From positions 1-11,676 of the forward strand of contig JAJPXA010000139.1 in assembly GCA_021205715.1 (NCBI GenBank): a stretch of DNA of 11,676 nt, given 5' to 3'. Below the pieces are notes generated by a model. The model saw only the letters and a list, made by a program, of their open reading frames with translations, searched no databases and was not told the DNA's origin. Of the stretch, positions 6,167 through 11,676 are shown piece by piece. The stretch's first letter is position 1. Every line of letters starts with the position of its first letter. The DNA is from Bacillota bacterium (GTDB lineage Bacteria; Bacillota; Clostridia; UBA1381). A program made the translations under genes and the position numbers.

Positions 6167-6808
6167 ATGGATAATAGTTATTTGGAAAATATAATTTCTA
6201 AGACTGTTGCCGACGTATTGAAAAAAAGAGAAGAAGAGGGAACGATAAAGGTTGGAGTTTCGGCAAGACACGTGCATTTGTCCGAGAAAGATCTTGAAAC
6301 CCTTTTCGGAAAAGGTCATAAGTTGACCCCGAAAAAATATCTTATGGGTGACCAGTTCGCGGCGGAGGAGTGTGTAACGCTCGTAAGCCCGAGTCTGAAA
6401 ACCATTGAGGGCGTCAGAGTGTTGGGCCCGGTACGTTCGCAGTCGCAGGTTGAGATTTCAAGAACCGATACCTTTAAGCTGAAGGTGTCGCCGCCGGTTC
6501 GTCCGTCGGGTGAGTTAAAGGGCAGCGCGCCTATGGCGCTCGTAGGCCCCAAGGGCAGTGTGTTTTTAAACGAATGCTGTATTATAGCAAACAGACATAT
6601 ACATCTTACACCGGAGGATGCACAGAAATACGGTGTTAAGGATAACGATTTGGTTGACGTTGAAATCGAAAACTCAAAGCCCACCAAATTTTACGATGTG
6701 CAGGTGCGTGTCAGAGAGGATTTTAACACGGAAATGCACATAGATACGGATGACGCGAACGCCTGCGCAATAAAAACAGGCGACAGAGTCAGAATTCTTA
6801 ACAAATAA
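6167..6808 (+). CDS. pduL: Phosphate propanoyltransferase PduL
   Basis: Transfers the acyl group from CoA to phosphate (propionyl-CoA to propionyl-P), recycling CoA inside the compartment and conserving energy for later ATP formation. At 213 aa it has the family's two related halves. The zinc-binding signatures are ARHVHL (His35, His37) and NRHIHL (His144, His146), with a further conserved His191 in EMHIDTDDAN. LMGDQFAAEE, VLGPVRSQSQVEIS and GPKGSVFLNECCIIANRHIH are typical. Residues 3-18 (NSYLENIISKTVADVL) are an N-terminal encapsulation helix. I chose ATG 6167 over the adjacent ATG 6164 because GGAG (6156-6159) is then seven bases away rather than four. An upstream extension to TTG 6053 would add a basic, unconserved-looking leader and is rejected. 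No propionate/acetate kinase gene is in the window. Confidence 0.94.
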   Translation: MDNSYLENIISKTVADVLKKREEEGTIKVGVSARHVHLSEKDLETLFGKGHKLTPKKYLMGDQFAAEECVTLVSPSLKTIEGVRVLGPVRSQSQVEISRTDTFKLKVSPPVRPSGELKGSAPMALVGPKGSVFLNECCIIANRHIHLTPEDAQKYGVKDNDLVDVEIENSKPTKFYDVQVRVREDFNTEMHIDTDDANACAIKTGDRVRILNK

Positions 6809-6848
6809 ATTGCGACTTAATATAAGCCGCCGGTTAAGAGGATGAATT

Positions 6849-7112
6849 ATGATTATTGGAAGAGTATACGGAAGCGTTGTATCAACGCATAAGCTGGAGT
6901 CGCTTGTCGGCTACAAATTTATGCTGGTACAGTGCATCGAAAACGGAAAATTGACGGATAAGCACCTTGTCGCTGTCGACGGCGTCGGAGCGGGTATGGG
7001 CGAGGATGTAATAATCGCCACAGGCTCCGCGGCGCGCGTCGCGCTCAAAAAGTATGACACTGTTCCCGTTGACGCGGTAATCGTGGGCATTTTGGACGAA
7101 AAGCAGTGTTAG
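6849..7112 (+). CDS. BMC-P pentameric vertex protein (EutN/CcmL/PduN family)
   Basis: 87-aa vertex protein that forms pentamers closing the corners of the polyhedral shell. The family pattern is clear: IIGRVYGSVVSTHKLESLVG at the start, LVAVDGVGAGMGEDVIIATGSAARVAL in the middle, and a final PVDAVIVGILD strand. The AGAGGA site at 6837-6842 lies six bases before the ATG, and 40 bases separate it from pduL. It is the only vertex protein in the window, which would suffice for a closed shell. Length and motifs are normal. The C-terminal Cys87 is unusual but of unknown meaning. Confidence 0.94.
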   Translation: MIIGRVYGSVVSTHKLESLVGYKFMLVQCIENGKLTDKHLVAVDGVGAGMGEDVIIATGSAARVALKKYDTVPVDAVIVGILDEKQC

Positions 7113-7136
7113 GTCTTATTCGTGTGGTTTTGGGTG

Positions 7137-7152
7137 TTTTACCGCGGTAAAA
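7137..7152 (+). promoter_or_regulatory. 16-bp perfect palindrome, operator-like
   Basis: TTTTACCGCGGTAAAA is a perfect dyad without a loop in the 135-base gap between the vertex-protein and pduS-like genes. The lack of a loop and the central CG fit a protein-binding site (for example LacI- or GntR-like) better than an RNA hairpin. The AT-rich bases that follow (7153-7220) could hold a promoter, but I found no clear -35/-10 pair. Function is inferred. Confidence 0.4.
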
Positions 7153-7247
7153 TATCGTGATTTGAGAAATAAATGTAAACAAAATCATTTGAGATATATG
7201 TATTTTGAATGAAATTCGGAAAAATTCTTTAGGAAGGAAAAGGCGCT

Positions 7248-8585
7248 ATGGAATTTGAAGAGCTTCAGAAAATTGTGTATAATGCGGGCATTGTGGGAGC
7301 CGGAGGCGCCGGTTTCCCCACGCACAGAAAATTTTCTGATAAGGTAAAGCAAATAGTAGTCAACGCCGCCGAGTGTGAGCCGCTTATGATGGTAGACCAT
7401 CATATTTTGGAGCATCATTTACAGGCGCTTGTTGACACATTAAACGTGCTTATTGACGTTATGGGTGCGGACGAGGCTATAATCGGCATAAAGGGCAAGA
7501 ATATGCACCTGCTTGACGAAAAAATCGTCGCGTCGCTTGACGGAACAAAAGTGAGCATACATCAAATACCGGATATATATCCGGCGGGCGATGAGGTTGT
7601 GCTTACATATGAAACCACGGGAAAAATCATTCCCGAGGGTGCGATTCCCGTTATGGTGGGCGTTATGGTTATAAATGTCGAAACGGTTTATAACATACAT
7701 AACGCGATAACCAACGGGGCGCCGGTTGTTGAAAAATACATAACCATAGGCGGAGATACAAAAGAGGATATGACAATAAAGGCTCCGGTCGGAATGAAAA
7801 TCATTGACCTGCTTAAAGCGGCGGGATATACCGATTTGGAGGGCAAAACCGTTGTAAACGGCGGGCCTATGATGGGAAAGCTTGTCGATTTGGATACCGA
7901 TGCGGTAACAAAGACGACCAAGGGGCTGTTAATTTTCCCGACTACGCATCCCATTATTCAAAGAAAAATGCGCCCGATGCGTTCAACCTTGAAGCGTGCG
8001 TCAGCGGCTTGCTGTAACTGCACAATGTGTTCGGATTTGTGCCCGCGTCAGCTTTTGGGCTATGACATTCACGTTCATAAGACGCTTCGCGCGGCATCTC
8101 ATTCCGAAGTGAATGACACGAGCGCATTTTTACAGTCGGCTTTATGCTGCGGCTGCGGGGTCTGCACGGTTATAGCGTGTCAGCAGGATTTGGATCCGCA
8201 GGCGATTTCGATGGAGGTTAAAGGCTTGCTCGGCAAGCACGGACTGCGCCGTCAAAACAATAAAGCGCCCGAAAAGGTTCGCGTGGAAAGAAGCGCGCGG
8301 CTTGTGTCATCGGCTAAACTTATTGACAGACTCGGAATAAGAAAATATGTCAAGGACAAGGTTGAAAGAAAATATATCGAATTCAATCCGCCCGAAGTAT
8401 ATATAGAGCTTAAACAGCACGTCGGCAAGCCGGCGGACGCAACGGTCAAAAAGGGCGATAAGGTAAAGGTCGGCGATGTAGTGGCGCAGACAGCCTACGA
8501 GGATTTGGGAACGACTATGCACTCGAGTATAGACGGAGTGGTAAAGGATGTCACAAACAGATTTGTAATAATCCAAAGGCAGTAG
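7248..8585 (+). CDS. pduS: PduS-like flavin/iron-sulfur electron carrier (RnfC/Nqo1-like)
   Basis: 445-aa RnfC-like redox protein. In Pdu systems PduS is an FMN/4Fe-4S protein assigned to cobalamin reduction. Here, with no B12 enzyme visible, a general electron-shuttling role (NADH or flavin to a shell cluster) is more plausible. Features in order: nucleotide/flavin-binding GAGGAGFPTHRKF (17-29) and VVNAAECEP (37-45); an SLBB-like central region; and two ferredoxin-type 4Fe-4S motifs. These are C255-x2-C258-x2-C261-x3-C265-P and C300-x2-C303-x2-C306-x4-C311. The C-terminal part (about 385-445) resembles a barrel-sandwich hybrid motif (KKGDKVKVGDVVAQ...GVVKDV). AGGAAGG at 7231-7237 is the ribosome binding site, ten bases before the ATG. 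The gene is 19 bases upstream of the PduT-like shell gene, the usual partner. Confidence 0.92.
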   Translation: MEFEELQKIVYNAGIVGAGGAGFPTHRKFSDKVKQIVVNAAECEPLMMVDHHILEHHLQALVDTLNVLIDVMGADEAIIGIKGKNMHLLDEKIVASLDGTKVSIHQIPDIYPAGDEVVLTYETTGKIIPEGAIPVMVGVMVINVETVYNIHNAITNGAPVVEKYITIGGDTKEDMTIKAPVGMKIIDLLKAAGYTDLEGKTVVNGGPMMGKLVDLDTDAVTKTTKGLLIFPTTHPIIQRKMRPMRSTLKRASAACCNCTMCSDLCPRQLLGYDIHVHKTLRAASHSEVNDTSAFLQSALCCGCGVCTVIACQQDLDPQAISMEVKGLLGKHGLRRQNNKAPEKVRVERSARLVSSAKLIDRLGIRKYVKDKVERKYIEFNPPEVYIELKQHVGKPADATVKKGDKVKVGDVVAQTAYEDLGTTMHSSIDGVVKDVTNRFVIIQRQ

Positions 8586-8604
8586 GCGATAGGAGGCGAA
8601 GATA

Positions 8605-9150
8605 ATGAAATCCATTGGTGTTGTAGAAGTAAAGAACGTATCAAAGGGCGTGCTTGTAACTGATGAAATGCTCAAGAGCGCCGGTGTGACGCTTATTTCG
8701 TCCGGTTCGGTGTGCCCGGGTAAATTTGTTACGGTAATAGGCGGAGAGCTTTCGGCAATACGTGCGGCGGCAGACCGCGCGGAGTTGATAGCGGAGGATG
8801 CGCTTATAGATAAATTTGTTATAGGAAACCTCGGCGACAAAGTGTTCGAGGCGGTATGCGGTGTTGCGGAGCCGACGCGCAAGGAGGCGTTCGGCATAGT
8901 CGAAACGTTTACCGCGGCGAGCGCGATAGAGGCCGCGGACGCGGCTGTTAAGGCGGGCGATATTGAGCTTATAGAGGTTCGTTTAGCTCGCGGTATGGCG
9001 GGCAAATGCTTCGCGTCGATGACCGGAAGCGTTGCTGCTGTTAAAGCCGCCGTTGAAGCCGGCGCGCGCACAGCGTCCGAGTCCGGTGTTTTGATAAACA
9101 CCGAGGTTATAGCAAATCCCCATCCGGAATTGTGGGACGTGGTTTTATAA
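8605..9150 (+). CDS. pduT: PduT-like tandem-domain (BMC-T) shell protein with pore-region cysteine
   Basis: 181-aa trimeric shell protein made of two BMC domains (about residues 3-88 and 91-179), each with the GxVEvxx...DemlKsagv...VtvigGelsAvraA pattern. In PduT a cysteine near position 38 of the first domain binds a 4Fe-4S cluster at the trimer pore. Here Cys37 in SSGSVCPGKF occupies that place. A second Cys (C132, near GMAGKCFAS) sits in the equivalent loop of domain 2. The protein is the likely partner of the PduS-like carrier immediately upstream and may move electrons through the shell. AGGAGG at 8591-8596 lies eight bases before the ATG. It is the last operon gene, with an intrinsic terminator nine bases after its stop. 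Confidence 0.93.
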   Translation: MKSIGVVEVKNVSKGVLVTDEMLKSAGVTLISSGSVCPGKFVTVIGGELSAIRAAADRAELIAEDALIDKFVIGNLGDKVFEAVCGVAEPTRKEAFGIVETFTAASAIEAADAAVKAGDIELIEVRLARGMAGKCFASMTGSVAAVKAAVEAGARTASESGVLINTEVIANPHPELWDVVL

Positions 9151-9158
9151 AGTAAATC

Positions 9159-9192
9159 AAAAGCTGCCGCCGAAATCCGCGGCGGCTTTTTT
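9159..9192 (+). terminator. Intrinsic terminator of the BMC operon
   Basis: AAAAGCTGCCGC (9159-9170) pairs with GCGGCGGCTTTT (9179-9190) with one T:G pair around the loop CGAAATCC. Six T residues follow the GC stem (9187-9192). This is a textbook rho-independent terminator directly after the PduT-like gene, so the regulator downstream is a separate transcript. Confidence 0.93.
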
Positions 9193-9419
9193 GAGAAGTA
9201 ATAAATTTTTGTTTAGGCGAGTGTTATGCGAGGCTCTGCCCCGTGCTCCGTCAGGGGCTTTGCCCCATTTGATTTCGCTTTGCGAAATCAAGAACCCACA
9301 AGGACTTGCAGTCCTTGACCTGCGTGCGAAACTATCGTTTCGCATTTGAGTATAAAATGCATTTACTTCGTAGGGGTCCTTTTGATTTGCTTTGCAAATC
9401 AAGGGATTGGTCGCCCGTT
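9193..9419 (+). repeat. Palindrome-rich repeat DNA, first block
   Basis: No gene is supported. Hairpins in order: GGGGC-TTT-GCCCC (9254-9266); TTGATTTCGC-TTT-GCGAAATCAA (9269-9291, 10 bp); CAAGGACT-TGC-AGTCCTTG (9299-9317); TGCGAAAC-TATC-GTTTCGCA (9325-9344); TTGATTTGC-TTT-GCAAATCAA (9382-9402, 9 bp). Most have 3-base loops. Short open frames exist on both strands, but they run through the palindromes and lack ribosome binding sites. The general look matches high-copy intergenic repeats of gut Clostridia, from memory. Confidence 0.7.
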
Positions 9420-9643
9420 AAAACCCCTCAGTCGCCTAACGGCGCCAGCTCCCCCACAGCACTTTTGCTTATTTGATTTTGCAAAGCAAAATCAAGGAGC
9501 AAAAGCCGCTACGCCTTTTGACTTTGCTGTGCAAAGTCATAGGGCAAAGCGAAACTGCTAAGGGGAGCCTTGAATAGTCGGCTACATAAAGCCTCCCCTA
9601 ATAGGGGAGGTGTCATTTGCGAAGCAAATGACGGAGGGGTTTT
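9420..9643 (+). mobile_element. MITE-like element, 224 bp, with imperfect terminal inverted repeats
   Basis: The ends AAAACCCCTCAGTC (9420-9433) and GACGGAGGGGTTTT (9630-9643) are inverted repeats matching at 13 of 14 positions. Inside is a nested order: GCTCCCC (9448-9454) pairs with GGGGAGC (9562-9568) and encloses CTTTTGCT/AGCAAAAG (9462-9469 with 9498-9505), TTGATTTTGC-AAA-GCAAAATCAA (9473-9495) and TGACTTTGC-TGT-GCAAAGTCA (9519-9539). Then come CCTCCCCT-AAT-AGGGGAGG (9592-9610) and GTCATTTGC-GAA-GCAAATGAC (9612-9632). There is no transposase frame and no convincing target-site duplication. Elements with CCCCTC ends and a CCTCCCC hairpin recur, as I recall, in many gut Firmicutes genomes. 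Confidence 0.65.
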
Positions 9644-9669
9644 CAACGCAAATCATTACACCACTAAAC

Positions 9670-9695
9670 AAAAATTTAACAAAACACAAATTTTT
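9670..9695 (+). promoter_or_regulatory. Inverted repeat before the DeoR-family gene, possible operator
   Basis: AAAAATTT (9670-9677) and AAATTTTT (9688-9695) form an 8-bp dyad with a 10-base spacer, just upstream of the AGAGGTG ribosome binding site of the regulator. It could be an autoregulatory site. The arms are pure A/T, so chance is a real alternative. Confidence 0.3.
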
Positions 9696-9712
9696 CGGTA
9701 AGAGGTGAAACA

Positions 9713-10480
9713 ATGCTTGCTATTGAACGCAGGAATCAGATAGAAAAAATAATAACTCAAAACGGCAGCGTGCTTGTGACGGAGCTTGCAAAGCAATTCG
9801 ACGTGACTACGGAAACGATACGCGGTGATCTTGAAAAGCTTGAAAAGCAGGGAATACTGGTGCGCACTTACGGCGGCGCTACGTTGGTTGACAATTCCGA
9901 ATCGGAAATTGTCACCGAGCGCGACATTATAAGCTACGCCGAAAAACAGCGTATCGGCAAACGCGCCGCGCAGATGATTCACGACGGCGAAACGATTTTC
10001 CTTGACGCGTCGACATCGGCGTGGCATTTGGCGAGATACTTAAAGGGCAAGCGCGGCATAACCGTTATAACCAATGCCGAAAAGATAGTTTCGGAGCTTG
10101 CGTCGTGCGACTATATAAACGTTATATGCGTGGGCGGAAAGCTGACTCCGAAAAATATGTCGTTTGTCGGCAGAGTTGCGGAAAGCACGATACGCAATAA
10201 TTATTATGCCAACAAAGTATTTTTCTCTTGCCGCGGTGTGACCGTTTCGCGCGGCTTAATTGACTCGTCCGAGGAAGAGGCGGAGATAAAAAAGGCAATG
10301 CTCGATATGAGCGATGAGGTGATTTTTCTATGCGACCATAACAAGCTCGGACGTTTGGGAGTCCCGATTATAGCGACGTTGGAGCGCATTGACACCTTGA
10401 TAACCGACGTTAAGCTTGCCGAGGAATGGACGGACGCTTTGACGAAAAATGAGGTGCAGCTTATAACCGTTGATAAATAG
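9713..10480 (+). CDS. DeoR-family transcriptional regulator
   Basis: 255-aa sugar-phosphate-responsive regulator. The N-terminal winged helix-turn-helix is clear: ERRNQIEKIITQNGSVLVTE, then LAKQFDVTTETIRGDLEKLE (25-44) with the recognition helix, and the family hallmark RTYGGATL (51-58). The C-terminal effector domain has IFLDASTSAWHLARYL, VITNAEKIVSELA, VICVGGKL, FSCRGVTVSRGLIDSSEEEAEIKKAML and IFLCDHNKLGR, all typical of the DeoR C-terminal sensor fold. E. coli FucR is in this family and responds to L-fuculose-1-P. Its position next to an aldolase-containing BMC operon makes a similar effector plausible but unproven. The start is supported by AGAGGTG (9701-9707), five bases before the ATG. 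It is separated from the BMC operon by a terminator and repeat DNA, so it is transcribed independently. Confidence 0.92.
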   Translation: MLAIERRNQIEKIITQNGSVLVTELAKQFDVTTETIRGDLEKLEKQGILVRTYGGATLVDNSESEIVTERDIISYAEKQRIGKRAAQMIHDGETIFLDASTSAWHLARYLKGKRGITVITNAEKIVSELASCDYINVICVGGKLTPKNMSFVGRVAESTIRNNYYANKVFFSCRGVTVSRGLIDSSEEEAEIKKAMLDMSDEVIFLCDHNKLGRLGVPIIATLERIDTLITDVKLAEEWTDALTKNEVQLITVDK

Positions 10481-10705
10481 CAAAACGGCGTATTGGCCCA
10501 CACCTTGTTTTTAAACAATTACAACGGGTTTTTGTATTTATTTTGAAAACTGTTTGTTGTAAAATATTCACATAAAGTAATTTAAAGTTTTTGTGCTCTG
10601 CACGTGAAAAAAGCACAATATATTGTGTTTCAACCATATAGGGTTCAAACAGGACACAGTGATTTGTGTGGTCTGAGCTTTATAAGAGGGAGAGGAGATT
10701 ATAAT
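10481..10705 (+). promoter_or_regulatory. Intergenic/leader region of the secreted-protein gene
   Basis: No clear terminator for the regulator gene is visible. TTACAAC (10519-10525) and GTTGTAA (10556-10562) are inverted. TAAAAT (10560-10565) is a good -10 candidate but lacks a good -35. A roughly 130-base leader follows with small hairpins: GTGC-TCT-GCAC (10593-10603), the palindrome at 10614-10627, and a GGACACA/TGTGT pairing near 10650-10675. AGAGGAGA (10691-10698) is the ribosome binding site. The long leader suggests post-transcriptional control, which is inference. Confidence 0.35.
10614..10627 (+). promoter_or_regulatory. 14-bp perfect palindrome
   Basis: CACAATATATTGTG is a perfect dyad about 80 bases before the start codon of the secreted-protein gene and downstream of the candidate -10. 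A repressor operator or short RNA structure is possible. Confidence 0.35.
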
Positions 10706-11488
10706 ATGAATAAGAAATTTATTGCGGCGGCATCGGCGGCGATTATGGCAGTACAGGGAATTGCTATGCCTATAATAGCCAATGCGGAAGCTTCCGCTAC
10801 TTACATTACAGATTCTTGTTTTACAGACTGCGCCATTGGCGGAGCCGCAAACAAGGGTTATTACGGCTTGAATATTCTTTTGGACGATTCGCCGTGGCTT
10901 TCAAAGGGTTCGGCAAGCGTTCACTATGAAACATATATGCATGATGATGAGTTGGACATAGATTACTGCAATATGTACACAAACAGTGACAAGACCGGAA
11001 GCAATGACGGTGCGGGTTCAATGTATATGTATCAGAGAGATACAACATCGAACTTCTCGCAGACTTACGGTTACTGCCAGTTTGACATAAGAATGCACGA
11101 GGGCACTATGGGTCTTATGTTAGGCTCGTTCAGCGACCCGACTTCAAACACAGATTACATTGCGAATACCATAACATTTACGGCGAGTCAAATTACGGCT
11201 ATGGACGGCGCAAGCTCTATTACGCTCGCGAATATTACCACGGATAAGTGGTATACCGTGAAGATTGCGGTAAACAACATTCTCCAGGAAATGGATATAT
11301 CCGTTACCGATACCGAAACCGGCAAGGTAATCGGAAGCGTTGAAAAAGCGGCGTATTATCAGTCGGCGTGTACAAAGGTTTGCATCTGGTGCTTCAGTTA
11401 CGTAAGAGGTAACACATATAATTATGACCTGACTCACGTTACAATCGACAAATCGACCGAAAAGACAAATCCGTATTCCGTATTATAA
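10706..11488 (+). CDS. Secreted protein of unknown function, possible ConA-like beta-sandwich
   Basis: 260 aa from ATG 10706, chosen because AGAGGAGA (10691-10698) sits seven bases upstream and a clean signal peptide begins there. The signal is MNKKF, a hydrophobic Ala/Ile/Met core (6-25), and probable cleavage after ANA (27). The mature part is rich in Thr, Ser, Tyr and Asp. The segment with GYCQFDIRMHEGTMGLMLGS, followed by ITTDKWYTVKIAVNNILQEMDISVTD and a late VCIWCFSYVRG strand, looks like a LamG/concanavalin-type jelly roll. I cannot assign a family. There is no dockerin, sortase motif or transmembrane anchor at the C-terminus (ends NPYSVL). Several Cys occur in close pairs (CFTDC, CTKVCIWC), allowing disulfides. 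A role in polysaccharide binding or degradation is a guess. Confidence 0.8.
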   Translation: MNKKFIAAASAAIMAVQGIAMPIIANAEASATYITDSCFTDCAIGGAANKGYYGLNILLDDSPWLSKGSASVHYETYMHDDELDIDYCNMYTNSDKTGSNDGAGSMYMYQRDTTSNFSQTYGYCQFDIRMHEGTMGLMLGSFSDPTSNTDYIANTITFTASQITAMDGASSITLANITTDKWYTVKIAVNNILQEMDISVTDTETGKVIGSVEKAAYYQSACTKVCIWCFSYVRGNTYNYDLTHVTIDKSTEKTNPYSVL

Positions 11489-11508
11489 TTGGAATAACAT
11501 TTTAAATA

Positions 11509-11555
11509 AAGGCTGTTGACGGGAGCTTACACCTGTCCGCAGCCTTATATTTTTA
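11509..11555 (+). terminator. Intrinsic terminator of the secreted-protein gene
   Basis: AAGGCTG (11509-11515) pairs with CAGCCTT (11540-11546). Inside, GACGGG (11518-11523) pairs with CCTGTC (11532-11537) with one G:T. The loop is 8 bases and the stem is followed by the T-rich ATATTTTTAT. It lies 20 bases after the stop codon. Confidence 0.88.
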
Positions 11556-11676
11556 TCGGAATTAGGAAAAACATGAAAGAAATTTGCCAAAAATAAATAA
11601 ATTTTTATTTTTCGGAACAAATCGTAGTGCTTTTTCGTCTAAATATATATAAAAAACTCATCAAATTTTGTGCATA
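11556..11676. other. AT-rich end of window, no gene seen
   Basis: The last 121 bases are strongly AT-rich, with an imperfect A/T inverted repeat around 11590-11612. They could include the promoter of a gene beyond the window. No supported reading frame, RNA or ribosome binding site was seen. Confidence 0.4.

Noticed and set aside
8307..9101. 264-residue open frame on the - strand opposite the PduS and PduT-like genes
   Set aside because: It is antisense to two well-recognised genes. Its Ala/Ser/Thr-rich translation is the expected shadow of GCG-rich coding DNA, and it shows no domain.
9157..9561. Small open frames on both strands in the repeat region
   Set aside because: They run through terminator and palindromes, have no ribosome binding site, and give low-complexity translations.
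9254..9643. CRISPR array
   Set aside because: The repeated units are palindromes of differing sequence and irregular spacing, with no constant direct repeat, no unique spacers and no cas genes.

Overview
The window is the downstream part of a bacterial microcompartment (BMC, metabolosome) operon, all on the + strand. A DeoR-family regulator and an unrelated secreted protein follow it. Strong AGGAGG-type ribosome binding sites, occasional TTG/GTG starts, moderate GC with many GCG and AGA codons, and hairpin-rich intergenic repeats suggest an anaerobic gut-type Clostridia (Ruminococcaceae/Oscillospiraceae- or Lachnospiraceae-like). This placement is inferred from style and not from a marker gene.

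Layout. 43-4179 holds the cargo genes: a class II sugar-phosphate aldolase with a C-terminal encapsulation-like helix, a GlcG/HbpS-family protein, a CoA-acylating aldehyde dehydrogenase and a zinc-type alcohol dehydrogenase. 4211-5833 holds four single-domain hexameric shell proteins (BMC-H). 6167-7112 holds the PduL phosphotransacylase and the pentameric vertex protein (BMC-P). 7248-9150 holds a PduS-like flavin/iron-sulfur electron carrier and a PduT-like tandem-domain shell protein with a pore-region cysteine. A strong intrinsic terminator at 9159-9192 closes the operon. About 520 bases of palindromic repeat DNA follow, including a 224-bp MITE-like element. Then come a DeoR-family regulator (9713-10480) and a secreted protein of unknown function (10706-11488) with its own terminator.

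How the genes work together. Gene content and order, as I recall them, resemble the fucose/rhamnose (GRM5-type) metabolosome of Clostridium phytofermentans and Roseburia. In that scheme the aldolase cleaves L-fuculose-1-P or L-rhamnulose-1-P to DHAP and L-lactaldehyde. Lactaldehyde becomes 1,2-propanediol, and a glycyl-radical dehydratase makes propionaldehyde. The aldehyde dehydrogenase then forms propionyl-CoA, PduL forms propionyl-phosphate, and the alcohol dehydrogenase recycles NADH by making propanol. The dehydratase and its activase are not in this window and would be expected upstream of base 1. PduS and PduT could pass electrons across the shell. Four catalytic cargo proteins carry a similar short amphipathic targeting helix. 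The DeoR regulator could sense the sugar phosphate.

Less ordinary features are: a family of tiny hairpins with 3-base loops and co-varying stems in several intergenic gaps; a structured 172-base leader before a shell gene with distinctive codon use; a 333-base structured gap before pduL; perfect palindromes before the pduS-like gene and the secreted-protein gene; and a BMC-H protein with an enlarged pore loop. Three gene starts (TTG 1488, GTG 2950, ATG 6167) were chosen from ribosome-binding-site placement.
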